Source of the DNA: Roseburia hominis A2-183
Lineage (GTDB): Bacteria; Bacillota; Clostridia; Lachnospirales; Lachnospiraceae
Assembly: GCF_000225345.1 (NCBI RefSeq)
Contig: NC_015977.1
Coordinates: forward strand, 2,587,501 to 2,651,500
DNA length: 64,000 bases
Direction of reading: 5' to 3'
The position numbers and the translations under genes are program-made. The notes beneath the pieces were generated by a model that was not told the DNA's origin, searched no databases, and worked only from the letters and a program-made list of their open reading frames with translations. Below are positions 18,456-26,687 of the stretch, piece by piece. How positions within the stretch are numbered: the first letter of the stretch is position 1; each line of letters begins with the position of its first letter.

Positions 18456-19382
18456 ATGATGCGTTTTAAACACCTTTTTTCCACTGTCATTGTCGTTCTT
18501 TTTGCCGTAGTTCTCGCGGCATGCTCCCATCATACACTCGTGGAATCCAAAAAAGATTCCACCGGCTACACCCCCGATCCCGCCACGGAATATCTGGTGA
18601 CGCAATACGCGGATGCAACCGGTGTGCAGGGAACCTTTTACACCATCACGAACGATACCACCCTCATCATCATCGACGGGGGCTGGGCAGACAACGCCTC
18701 CGCCGTACGCGAGGTCATCGCCGCCCACGGGAACCATGTCAACGCCTGGATTCTCTCACATCCGCATCAGGATCACGCCGGCGCATTCAATCAGATCTAC
18801 GCCTCACCAGACGGCATCACGATCGACGCCGTCTACGACAACGGTTTTGACTATGACTTTATCGAAGCGGCCGGAGAGCCGTACGATGACATTACAGTGA
18901 TGGAGACCTACCACACGCTCACCCGGGATGCCTCCAACGTGACGCACCTGCACCGCGGCGACGTCCTCTCCATCTGCGGTCTGACGTTCTCCGTCCTAAA
19001 TGCCTATGACGACACGGTTCTGCAGAATGTCGGAGATGAGAAAGATTACCAGAACAATGCTTCCCTCCTCTTAAAAGTAAGCAGCGCAAACAGCAGCATG
19101 CTCTTTTGTTCGGACATCAAATACGATATGAATGATTCCCTGCTTGCCGCATGCAAAGACCAGCTCGCCTGCGATTACGTGCAGACCGGCCACCACGGAA
19201 ACTGGTCTTTCTCGGAGGAATTCTACGACGCAGCCGGCGCCTCCGTCTATTTTATCGACGCGCCTTCCTCCATCACCGACAACGCCGACTTTCCGGCGAG
19301 CACACTCAAATCCGACCTGCTCGCAAAAGGAAAGACGGTGCTTGATTTTAGCACCGCCCCGAATACTGTTACCTTGAAATGA
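18456..19382 (+). CDS. Metallo-beta-lactamase-fold lipoprotein (ComEC C-terminal-like)
   Basis: A 308-residue predicted lipoprotein. The signal peptide ends in the lipobox LAAC (Cys23). The mature domain has the MBL metal motif HPHQDHAG (His102, His104, Asp106, His107), GGWADN before it, CSDIKYD in the middle and TGHHGNWS near the C-terminus, the order found in the C-terminal domain of ComEC and in surface MBL hydrolases. It probably acts outside the membrane on a phosphodiester or nucleotide substrate; no evidence points to beta-lactam hydrolysis. AAAGGAG precedes the ATG. It is convergent with the BlaR1-like gene and separated from it by a terminator hairpin. Confidence 0.88.
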   Translation: MMRFKHLFSTVIVVLFAVVLAACSHHTLVESKKDSTGYTPDPATEYLVTQYADATGVQGTFYTITNDTTLIIIDGGWADNASAVREVIAAHGNHVNAWILSHPHQDHAGAFNQIYASPDGITIDAVYDNGFDYDFIEAAGEPYDDITVMETYHTLTRDASNVTHLHRGDVLSICGLTFSVLNAYDDTVLQNVGDEKDYQNNASLLLKVSSANSSMLFCSDIKYDMNDSLLAACKDQLACDYVQTGHHGNWSFSEEFYDAAGASVYFIDAPSSITDNADFPASTLKSDLLAKGKTVLDFSTAPNTVTLK

Positions 19383-19454
19383 TCTAATCATAATGTGAAA
19401 TGCACTGCAACCGTGGAATTATATCTAATCATGTAGTTTGTTTGTCTGAAAAGC

Positions 19455-19480
19455 AAGAGGCGGAATGCCTCTTCTTTTTT
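19455..19480 (+). terminator. Rho-independent terminator downstream of the MBL lipoprotein
   Basis: AAGAGGC (19455-19461), loop GGAAT, GCCTCTT (19467-19473), then CTTTTTT. The outer AAAAGC/GCTTTT stretches could extend pairing, so it may serve both converging genes. Confidence 0.75.
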
Positions 19481-19570
19481 ATTGCTTTTGTTGTCTTTAC
19501 CGCTTTCGCATCTTCCGATGCACCTCTTCCGATGCGCTGATCGCTATGCACTGATTGCGGTACGCTGATA

Positions 19571-20977
19571 CTAATCGAAGTAATAACTTCCCACCGCGTT
19601 AATCTGTGCGCTGCTCCTGTTCTGCACGAAGACGCGGTAATGTCCACTGCTCGTGATCGCAAAATCGTGAGACAGGCTGCCAGATCCCTCCACGTAGCGC
19701 GCATTGTTCAGTCCGTCCATAATGCCGATCCAGAACGTGCTGCTCGACGGTGACGCGGTTGCCGCCATATGGATCGTCTGTCCCTTGGTCACCCAGAACT
19801 GATTGCTCACCATACGTGTGCCCGGAGACACGCTCCAGTTAAAGGACGCCATCTCATTCGCGCTCAGCAGCGGGCTGATGACTTCAAGCTCCGGATACGC
19901 ATACTCCAAGGTATCGTAAGTGCGGTCCATCACACCTAAGATCTGCTGCTCCTCGAGCACGTTCTCCTCGCTGCCATCTGCCGTCACAGCCTCCACATTC
20001 TGGTAGATATCATCGTGTACGTCCGCAGCCTCGCTGCCCGCCGCATAGATCGGTGTCACACTCATCAGCACAAACGCCGCCGCAAAACACATACTTGCCA
20101 GTCTCGATGCTGCTTTTCCATTATATTTTCCCATATACTCAATTCTCCTTTCCAGTCTTCTCTGGTTCTCATAAAGCATAGAAAAAATATAATTCTCATC
20201 GGTCACAGGACTGTGCTTCACACTCTCTATAATCATTTCAAAATAACACCCTGCATCCATTTCATCGCTGATGGCTGCAATCGCACGTGCATCGCAGTAA
20301 ATCTCGCTCCACTCGTCCAACAGTGCCATCAGGTTCCCCGTCAGCGGGTTGATGTGGTGCACTGCAGTCACACACATACCGCATAATCTGATAAACGGGT
20401 CATGGCTCTTGTAATGCATCAGCTCGTGATGAAAGATCACGCTCAGATGCTTTCTGTCGTAGGCAATATCCGGAAGCACCACCCGGCACCGGAAAATACC
20501 GGCAAACATCGGACTGGTGATACGGTCATTCCGGTACAGACGGATGTTCGACCGGATGCCAAGCTTTTTCTTCACACGTGCGAACTCTTCCCGCACGGCT
20601 CCCTCTTCCTCCGGAATATCACGCATCTGAATCCGCTTCATCCCGCGAAGGCTGCCTGCAAACTCTGTGATTCCCTTTGCCATGAGGGCAAGCCAGCAGA
20701 CTGCAGCAAAGAACGCAAGAATCCATAAAAATCCCGTTAAAGAAAAATTGATCTGCCAGATACCTTCCTTCTGCAGATAACCGTGAATCGTCATCTGCAT
20801 CCATCCATAATCCAATGGAATCAGGTACAACAGGCAGACCAGAAAAAGCGTCAGATATACAAATTGCGGCTTCGTACAAAAGCGGCTGTTCATAAGCAGC
20901 CGCCAGAGTCCGTACGCTGCCGTTCCCGTGACAGAGGTAATTACCACTGCAAATAAAATCTGATTAGCTATGTTCAT
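19571..20977 (-). CDS. BlaR1/MecR1-family M56 membrane metallopeptidase sensor
   Basis: A 468-residue protein with three to four N-terminal transmembrane helices, an intracellular M56 peptidase domain with the zinc motif HELMH (residues 184-188), another helix near 305 and an extracytoplasmic C-terminal part of about 150 residues. In BlaR1/MecR1 the sensor domain is a penicillin-binding domain with SxxK; here the C-terminus is instead a beta-rich Ser/Thr-rich segment (WSVSPGTRM, YRVFVQN) with no such motif. It therefore probably senses something other than covalent beta-lactam acylation. Its start overlaps the 3' end of the BlaI-like gene by 14 bp, a typical coupled blaI-blaR1 pair. Confidence 0.88.
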   Translation of the reverse strand: MNIANQILFAVVITSVTGTAAYGLWRLLMNSRFCTKPQFVYLTLFLVCLLYLIPLDYGWMQMTIHGYLQKEGIWQINFSLTGFLWILAFFAAVCWLALMAKGITEFAGSLRGMKRIQMRDIPEEEGAVREEFARVKKKLGIRSNIRLYRNDRITSPMFAGIFRCRVVLPDIAYDRKHLSVIFHHELMHYKSHDPFIRLCGMCVTAVHHINPLTGNLMALLDEWSEIYCDARAIAAISDEMDAGCYFEMIIESVKHSPVTDENYIFSMLYENQRRLERRIEYMGKYNGKAASRLASMCFAAAFVLMSVTPIYAAGSEAADVHDDIYQNVEAVTADGSEENVLEEQQILGVMDRTYDTLEYAYPELEVISPLLSANEMASFNWSVSPGTRMVSNQFWVTKGQTIHMAATASPSSSTFWIGIMDGLNNARYVEGSGSLSHDFAITSSGHYRVFVQNRSSAQINAVGSYYFD

Positions 20978-21338
20978 TCAGCTTTTTCTTTAGTTTCTCG
21001 ATGTCCTTTGCATCCAGCATGTCATCACACAGACAGCATGCCAGTTCTCCGAGATCTCCCTTCGTAAAGAACTTTGCACTCTCTTCCATCGTCGCGCGCC
21101 AGAAGTCTTCCTTGCTGACAAGCGGCTGATAATAGCAGTATCTGCCCTTGCGGTACATATTCAGAAAGCCTTTCTTTACCAGACGGGATAAAAATGTGGA
21201 AACAGTCTGCGGCTTCCAGTTCTTGCCGTTCTCATGATTGACTCCATCCATGACTTCCTGCAATGCCAATTCTTCTGTAGAATCCCAAATGACCTTCATC
21301 ACGAGCTTTTCGCATGCTGAAATATCGTTCGTATCCAT
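20964..21338 (-). CDS. BlaI/MecI/CopY-family winged-helix repressor
   Basis: A 124-residue repressor with the BlaI N-terminal winged helix (EKLVMKVIWDS, then LQEVMDGVN, QTVSTFLSRLVKKGFL, RKGRYCYYQP) and a C-terminal dimerisation helix. In the family, the M56 partner cleaves the repressor and relieves repression of its own operon. The partner gene overlaps by 14 bp downstream. A promoter with GATAC half-sites lies just upstream, consistent with autoregulation. The target regulon beyond this operon is unknown; the neighbouring O-acyltransferase or MBL lipoprotein are possibilities by position only. Confidence 0.92.
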   Translation of the reverse strand: MDTNDISACEKLVMKVIWDSTEELALQEVMDGVNHENGKNWKPQTVSTFLSRLVKKGFLNMYRKGRYCYYQPLVSKEDFWRATMEESAKFFTKGDLGELACCLCDDMLDAKDIEKLKKKLNEHS

Positions 21339-21364
21339 AAAATCATTCCCCTTTCTACGGTTAT

Positions 21365-21418
21365 AGTATAAACCATATTCGTATCAAATTCAATCTTTTT
21401 TTCTGATACTTCCGTATC
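21365..21418 (-). promoter_or_regulatory. Promoter and candidate operator of the blaI-blaR1-like operon
   Basis: On the minus strand TTGAAT (21393-21388), a 17-bp spacer and TATACT (21370-21365) form a good promoter. The dyad GATAC-TTCC-GTATC lies at 21405-21418 and a further GATACGAATAT occurs within the spacer, so a repressor bound at these half-sites would block RNA polymerase. The promoter is seen; repressor binding is inferred. Confidence 0.55.
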
Positions 21419-21476
21419 TTTTCCATTTTTATCATAATTTTAGCAAAAAGGCAAGCATAACTTTACTGAAAACTGT

Positions 21477-22529
21477 CTATAGAAGCTTTTTTATATACGG
21501 AATCTTTTTTAAGACCGCTGTGACCGCCGCTCCCGTGAGGAAAATCAAACACTCATAAAAAAACACAGCGATCATCGGATTCATCCTTTCTGACAAGTTT
21601 CCATAGATTCCATAATAACTGTCCAGGAAAAAATCAGAAAGCAGATAAATGCCAAAAGAGCATCCGCCAAAAAATCCAACCACTTTCCAGAACCACTCAC
21701 TGGTTAGCACCGCCTCCATGCAGCGTCCCAGGTAAAAGAGTGTTGCCGCTGCTGTGACCACCGTAATGAATGTACGTTCGTCAAAAAACAGATACTGCTG
21801 TGGGTCAACCTGATATTCCCGGTAAGTGAGCAATACCTGCAGTAAAATATCCATGCCAAAGACCAGTACTGCTGCCAGCGCATATTCTTTTTTCACCGGC
21901 ACATAATTGTGAATATAATAGCCCAGGAAGAAAATTCCCACAAATTCCGAGAAAAACGGATCACAGAAATAAGAGGAAAACGCTGCTCCCGGCATATAGT
22001 GAATCACGATCGGCATCGTGCTCATAAACACTGCACAAACCAGAATCAGCAACTCATACTCCCTCTTTCCCATGTTCACAGAAAGTCTCTGGAACAATGG
22101 CAGCATCAGAAGTATTCCCAAATACAGATATAAGTACCAGTATGCATTGGTCACGTTTCTTTGCCAGATCAGTTTCAGATATTCAATCAGGTTGACCGAT
22201 CGGTCTGCTGTATACATACTCCACACATAGTAAAAAAATGAAAATATCAGAATATCCAGAAAAATATGCAGCATGCGTGACGACCATTTCCGGTATGTAT
22301 CCACATGCCCGAGCAGCAGGACGCCGGAGATCATCAAAAAGATCGGGACCGCCGTTTTACTGACAAAAAAGTAAGTAAGCGAAACCCACCATATTTTAGA
22401 ATCCGGCGTGCGCGACAGAAAAATCCCGCTGTTGGTATGATTGATGATTACACAGAAGCACGCGATGATGCGCAGCAGCTCCAGGTATACGATTTTCCTT
22501 TTCTTCTGTATCGTTTTTTCCAGACCCAT
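21477..22529 (-). CDS. Acyltransferase 3 family membrane O-acyltransferase
   Basis: A 350-residue polytopic protein with about ten helices and the N-terminal family features LELLRIIACFCVIINH (catalytic His in the first helix) and VPIFLMISGVLLLG. The family moves acetyl or other acyl groups from the cytoplasm to sugars of exopolysaccharides, O-antigens or peptidoglycan. The ATG at 22529 is preceded by a GAGAAAAG-type site. It lies 45 bp downstream of the GtrII-like gene, at the end of the long minus-strand run, which suggests it modifies the same glycan. Confidence 0.88.
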   Translation of the reverse strand: MGLEKTIQKKRKIVYLELLRIIACFCVIINHTNSGIFLSRTPDSKIWWVSLTYFFVSKTAVPIFLMISGVLLLGHVDTYRKWSSRMLHIFLDILIFSFFYYVWSMYTADRSVNLIEYLKLIWQRNVTNAYWYLYLYLGILLMLPLFQRLSVNMGKREYELLILVCAVFMSTMPIVIHYMPGAAFSSYFCDPFFSEFVGIFFLGYYIHNYVPVKKEYALAAVLVFGMDILLQVLLTYREYQVDPQQYLFFDERTFITVVTAAATLFYLGRCMEAVLTSEWFWKVVGFFGGCSFGIYLLSDFFLDSYYGIYGNLSERMNPMIAVFFYECLIFLTGAAVTAVLKKIPYIKKLL

Positions 22530-22573
22530 CTTTTCTCCTATTCTTATAATTTCTGTACAGATATGCCGGGCTG

Positions 22574-24163
22574 TTATGAATCCGTCAGTTTGACAACCAC
22601 CACACCGTCTATGATCCGAATCGCGCCATCATCCGGATAGCAGGGCATTTCCTTCACTTCCTCATTTTCCATCAACTCCTTGATCTCCTCATATCCGCAA
22701 AAACGCGGCGAAAAACCAAGATACTTGATGATGATGTAATTTCTGGAGTAAGCGCTGATATTGGAATCCAGCTTGCCACCAAGTCCAAACGTCCCGCTCA
22801 CAAGACTTCCCGTATTGTTGGTGTTATCATCGATCGTATTCCCAATGAGCGCCAGTGCCAGATCATCATTGTAGCCATCCAGGCTCTTGATCTGTGTCAC
22901 CATCGTCTGAAAATACGACATATCATGATACTTTGTATACTCAAGTGACATATAACATCCGTTGCCATACCAGATATACACTCCAATCATGATGACCGAT
23001 GTTACTGCCGCAATCCACTGCATTCCCTTCGCTGCAATCTGCTTTGTATCAAACGCCGCCTGATACCGGTCTGCCCAGATCACCATGAAGATCGTCACAA
23101 AAACAGCCGGGTATGCCATCAGTGTGTAGACCCATCCGTTTGGCGTCATCAGATAGATCAGATAAACCGCTACTGGAAATACCAGATAACCTAACACCAG
23201 AAATACTTTCTTGACCTTGCAGCCCTTCTGACCAAACAGAAGTCCCAGCGTACTTACGCCCAGTGCCGCCATAATAAGAAAATAACATTTTTTTACATAT
23301 TTGGTCGGGTTTAAGCACATGACATCGCCACGGAACAAATTGATAAAATCCCGATAACAGCTCTTTAATCCGTCAAGAAGATCTTTTACCGTCGTCTGTC
23401 CCATGGAATCCAGCCCCTGATAGGAAGTCATAGAGAGTCCCCACACATGGAGCAGCGTTTTATGAAGCACAAAATACAGGATCATGCCTGCCGCCAGAAC
23501 GATGACATAGCGGATCGCTGTAAAAAGGATATCCTTCCATTTCTTATCTTCCCCGGAAAACGCACAGAGCAGAATCATATTCATTACAAGAAGACTTGTC
23601 GTGTTCGCAAAATATGCCTGATAAATGCCAAGTGAACACGCGATCAGGACAACCGATACAATATTTAAAACGATCTTCCCCGAAAAACGCACCATAAGAA
23701 ACGCAGCCAGTACACTTAAGAATACAGAAAAAGCATAAAACGGTGCCGTATACATGAACAAAAACGTACTGGTAACAGCAGGAAAGGAAATAAAAAATCC
23801 ACCCACTGCTGCCGCCAGAAAGGTACTCTGCACACGGAACATCCCAGTGATGAGAGCCGCCGAAACGGCGAGGAACAGTACCGATATCATACCGTTGACC
23901 AGTGGCAGGGAATAATTTCCAAACTGTGCCCCAGTAAAATCTCCGATAATTTTCAAAAACCAGCGCCCGGATTCTGCTCCGGTTCCATAACCATTCGGCG
24001 TATTAATCAGTTCATCATAATTATAAAGTTTATTGGTAAACTGATATAAATGTGTCATCAACCCAATGATGACTGCACTGAAAAATGCAGACTTAACCGG
24101 TCTTGGAATTCTTGCAGAGATTTCCCTCACAAACCCATCCGGCGTACTGAATGCCACTTTCAT
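22574..24163 (-). CDS. GtrII-like membrane glucosyltransferase
   Basis: A 529-residue integral membrane protein with 10-12 helices. The loop after the first helix carries YNYDELINTP and GTGAESGRWF, matching the acidic and GRW motifs of the GtrII/Glucos_trans_II family. These enzymes transfer a sugar, usually glucose, from undecaprenyl phosphate to a polysaccharide on the outer membrane face. The gene overlaps gtrA by 4 bp (24160-24163). Together with the GtrA and GtrB homologues immediately upstream it makes a classical three-gene side-chain glucosylation cassette, here in a Gram-positive organism. Confidence 0.85.
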   Translation of the reverse strand: MKVAFSTPDGFVREISARIPRPVKSAFFSAVIIGLMTHLYQFTNKLYNYDELINTPNGYGTGAESGRWFLKIIGDFTGAQFGNYSLPLVNGMISVLFLAVSAALITGMFRVQSTFLAAAVGGFFISFPAVTSTFLFMYTAPFYAFSVFLSVLAAFLMVRFSGKIVLNIVSVVLIACSLGIYQAYFANTTSLLVMNMILLCAFSGEDKKWKDILFTAIRYVIVLAAGMILYFVLHKTLLHVWGLSMTSYQGLDSMGQTTVKDLLDGLKSCYRDFINLFRGDVMCLNPTKYVKKCYFLIMAALGVSTLGLLFGQKGCKVKKVFLVLGYLVFPVAVYLIYLMTPNGWVYTLMAYPAVFVTIFMVIWADRYQAAFDTKQIAAKGMQWIAAVTSVIMIGVYIWYGNGCYMSLEYTKYHDMSYFQTMVTQIKSLDGYNDDLALALIGNTIDDNTNNTGSLVSGTFGLGGKLDSNISAYSRNYIIIKYLGFSPRFCGYEEIKELMENEEVKEMPCYPDDGAIRIIDGVVVVKLTDS

Positions 24164-24588
24164 TTCTGTTCCTCCTTCTGTTTCTTAAAAATGACCAGCT
24201 TGCTGAGCACATAGTTGATGATGACAACCAGTACACTAGCAATAATCTTGATGACCGAATCATTAAAATGCATGACGGATACAAACAGTGCCATCATGCC
24301 GGTCTCTAAGACACCGGAGAGCACGCGCGCCGATACAAAGGTACCAAACTCATGGAGCATCGTTTTCTTGTCCCGCCCATAGGATTGAAACACATAGATT
24401 TTGTTGACCCAGAATGCAAAAATGACTGCGACAACCCAGGCGATGACATTGCTGATCAGATATTCAATACCCAAAAGCTTGGTGCACGCAAAATAGACGA
24501 TGTAGTTTACAACTGTCGTCATCCCGCCCCAGAACACATATGTGATGAGTTCACGGTATTTTTTCATCAGTTCTTTTATCCTATCCAT
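24160..24588 (-). CDS. GtrA-family lipid-linked sugar flippase
   Basis: A 142-residue protein with four transmembrane helices and the GtrA pattern YVFWGGMTTVVNYIVYF followed by FWVNKIYVF. The family is thought to flip undecaprenyl-phosphate-linked sugar across the membrane. The ATG at 24588 was chosen because the longer ORF starts inside the upstream GT gene; the ATG overlaps that gene's stop by 8 bp. The downstream GtrII-like transferase overlaps by 4 bp. Confidence 0.9.
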   Translation of the reverse strand: MDRIKELMKKYRELITYVFWGGMTTVVNYIVYFACTKLLGIEYLISNVIAWVVAVIFAFWVNKIYVFQSYGRDKKTMLHEFGTFVSARVLSGVLETGMMALFVSVMHFNDSVIKIIASVLVVIINYVLSKLVIFKKQKEEQK

Positions 24589-25522
24589 CCGTCTTATTTT
24601 CTCCCGTCTCTTCCTCCACGATATAACGCGGGCGATCCTTGACCTCATCATAGATCTTCGCAATATAGTACCCTATGATGCCTACTGCGATCATGAGGAT
24701 GCTGCTCGTAATAAGCTGGAGCATGATGACGGTTGTAAATCCTTCCAGCGAATCGTGCATGATAAACCGCACGAGCGTCTGGATCCCAATCACCAGTGCG
24801 AACAGGAAAAACAGAAAGCCGCTCCATGTCACTAACTGCAGCGGAACTGACGAAAAGGACGTGATATTCGTGACCGCATAGCGGATCAGCGATTTTACCG
24901 ACCACTTGGATTCTCCCTGCTGCCGCTCCTGCACCTCAAACTCCACCGATGTGCTTTTAAAGCCCACCCAGGAAGAAATCGCCCGGAAGAAAAACTGTTT
25001 TTCCGGCATCTTCAAGATGGCATCCACCACCTCTCTATCCATCAGCTTAAAATCCGAGGCATTGCGCATGTCGATCTTCGTCGCCGCACTGATGAGCGCA
25101 TAGAACATTCCTGCCGCCCATTTATGGAGAAAACTCTCCCTGCCACGCGAGAGTTTTACTCCCTCCACGACTTTGTAACCGTTCTCCCACAGGTGGTACA
25201 TCTCAATGATCTTCTCCGGCGGATGCTGCAGGTCACAGTCTATGATGACACATGCCGCACCTTTCGCGTAGGCAAGCCCTGCCATCATCGCTGACTCTTT
25301 TCCAAAATTCCTGGAAAAACAGATCCCCCTCACATATGGGTTGTCGTCCGAAGCCTTCCGGATCTTCTCCCAGGTTGCATCCCGGGATCCATCGTTGACA
25401 AAGACCAGCTCGTATACAATTTTTTCTTTTTCCAACAATCCTGCCACACACTTTGCGGTGATCGGAATCATCGCTTCCTCGTTGTAGGCAGGAATGATTA
25501 CTGATAACATTTTATCCTTCAA
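24581..25522 (-). CDS. GtrB-like bactoprenol-phosphate sugar synthase (GT2)
   Basis: A 313-residue protein with a GT2 domain (VIIPAYNEE at the start, NDGSRDATW near 45, IDCDLQHPPE as DxD near 95) and two C-terminal transmembrane helices. It should transfer a hexose, typically glucose, from a nucleotide sugar to undecaprenyl phosphate. It is the first member of the gtrB-gtrA-gtrII-like cassette, with overlapping stop and start codons. The upstream PLP-decarboxylase stop lies 3 bp before its start, so the cassette is in one operon with the fucose genes. Confidence 0.9.
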   Translation of the reverse strand: MKDKMLSVIIPAYNEEAMIPITAKCVAGLLEKEKIVYELVFVNDGSRDATWEKIRKASDDNPYVRGICFSRNFGKESAMMAGLAYAKGAACVIIDCDLQHPPEKIIEMYHLWENGYKVVEGVKLSRGRESFLHKWAAGMFYALISAATKIDMRNASDFKLMDREVVDAILKMPEKQFFFRAISSWVGFKSTSVEFEVQERQQGESKWSVKSLIRYAVTNITSFSSVPLQLVTWSGFLFFLFALVIGIQTLVRFIMHDSLEGFTTVIMLQLITSSILMIAVGIIGYYIAKIYDEVKDRPRYIVEEETGENKTDG

Positions 25523-25525
25523 CTT

Positions 25526-26683
25526 TTATCTATCCTCGTTTACCACGTAGACGCGCGGCGGCTGCAAGATGAACTCACTGTTGAATGCCATCGTGTAAGC
25601 CCCCGCATAGTGGAACACAAAAACATCCCCCGTCTCTATGCGTTTTTTCTCGATCAGTTTTAAAAAGCGGTCATTTTCCATGCAGGTACAGCCGCTGACG
25701 ATCTGTACTTCCTCCATCTGCCTGTCCCCGTCTCCCAGCCATTCATACGATGGAATCCTGCTGCTCATAAACGGATTGATATGGAGCAGGCTGCCGTCAA
25801 GCGTCACTGCACGTACCCCACGCACATCTCTGGTGCCGATGACACGGCTGATATAATTGACACACGTCGCAATCACGGATGCACCCGGCTCTAAGATCAG
25901 CGTCGTTTTTTCCGGCGAAAAACCTTTTCTCAGTTCTCCACAGATACACGCCGCGTACTCTTCCATCGTCGGCTTTCCGGTGACCTTCTGTCCGCCAAAA
26001 TAGCCGCCTCCCATATCCACATAACTTAAGGACAGTCCATATTCCTCCCGGATCTTCACCGCCATCCCCGCCAATGCCGCAAAAACACGGGTGCTTCTGG
26101 TCTTTGTGCTGGTGTGCAGATGGATGCCGTCAATGGCAATACCCGCCTCCTCAAGCTGGTCTATGGCACGCTTAAGATCACCATTTTCATAGCAGATGCC
26201 AAAACGACTGACCTCTGTACCAGCGGTTGTCTCATCCGGGCACTGTGCCTCCAGATCAAAATTGATCCGAAGTCCCACCTGTGTGTGTTCTGATGGAACA
26301 GCTCCGTTTCTTACCGTCTCACACAGCTGTTCTACTTCTGTGGGGTTATCCAGATTCAGGATTCCTCCCTGCTCATAGACTGTGAGCAGACGTTCCTGCT
26401 TGCACGGTCCATTGAATATGATCCGCTCCGCAGGCACCAGTTGTCTGGCCTGCTCGTATTCATTCACAGAAACCGTCTCAATATACCATCCCAGATGATC
26501 CGCGGCATAGCGCATCAGTGCCTCGTGATGGTTTGTCTTTACCGAGTAACCGTATGCCACATTTCCATCCCATGCTTTTTCAAACGGCTGCATCACAGCA
26601 TCACAATTTTCGTGAAACTGCTCAAGATTGATCTCATAGCAGGGTGTCACATAGGACTGTTGATATTTTCTTTCTTTTTCCAT
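25526..26683 (-). CDS. PLP-dependent decarboxylase, Orn/DAP/Arg group IV fold
   Basis: A 385-residue alanine-racemase-fold decarboxylase. The PLP lysine is Lys49 in GYSVKTN; HLHTSTK near 188, VDMGGGYFGG near 222 and EPGASV near 265 are the phosphate-binding loops; Cys334 and Asp338 in SGCTCMEND are the second active-site motif. The family includes diaminopimelate, ornithine and carboxynorspermidine decarboxylases. Absence of a lysine-synthesis context and direct linkage to an ATP-grasp gene (4-bp gap) suggest a dedicated role, possibly making an amine used to decorate the polysaccharide. That role is inference. Confidence 0.85.
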   Translation of the reverse strand: MEKERKYQQSYVTPCYEINLEQFHENCDAVMQPFEKAWDGNVAYGYSVKTNHHEALMRYAADHLGWYIETVSVNEYEQARQLVPAERIIFNGPCKQERLLTVYEQGGILNLDNPTEVEQLCETVRNGAVPSEHTQVGLRINFDLEAQCPDETTAGTEVSRFGICYENGDLKRAIDQLEEAGIAIDGIHLHTSTKTRSTRVFAALAGMAVKIREEYGLSLSYVDMGGGYFGGQKVTGKPTMEEYAACICGELRKGFSPEKTTLILEPGASVIATCVNYISRVIGTRDVRGVRAVTLDGSLLHINPFMSSRIPSYEWLGDGDRQMEEVQIVSGCTCMENDRFLKLIEKKRIETGDVFVFHYAGAYTMAFNSEFILQPPRVYVVNEDR

Positions 26684-26687
26684 ACTT

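Noticed and set aside
18456..19382. Reading the MBL lipoprotein as a beta-lactamase because of the neighbouring BlaI/BlaR1 pair
   Set aside because: The motif order and the HHG element match ComEC-like hydrolases, and the gene is convergent with, not part of, the BlaI/BlaR1 operon.
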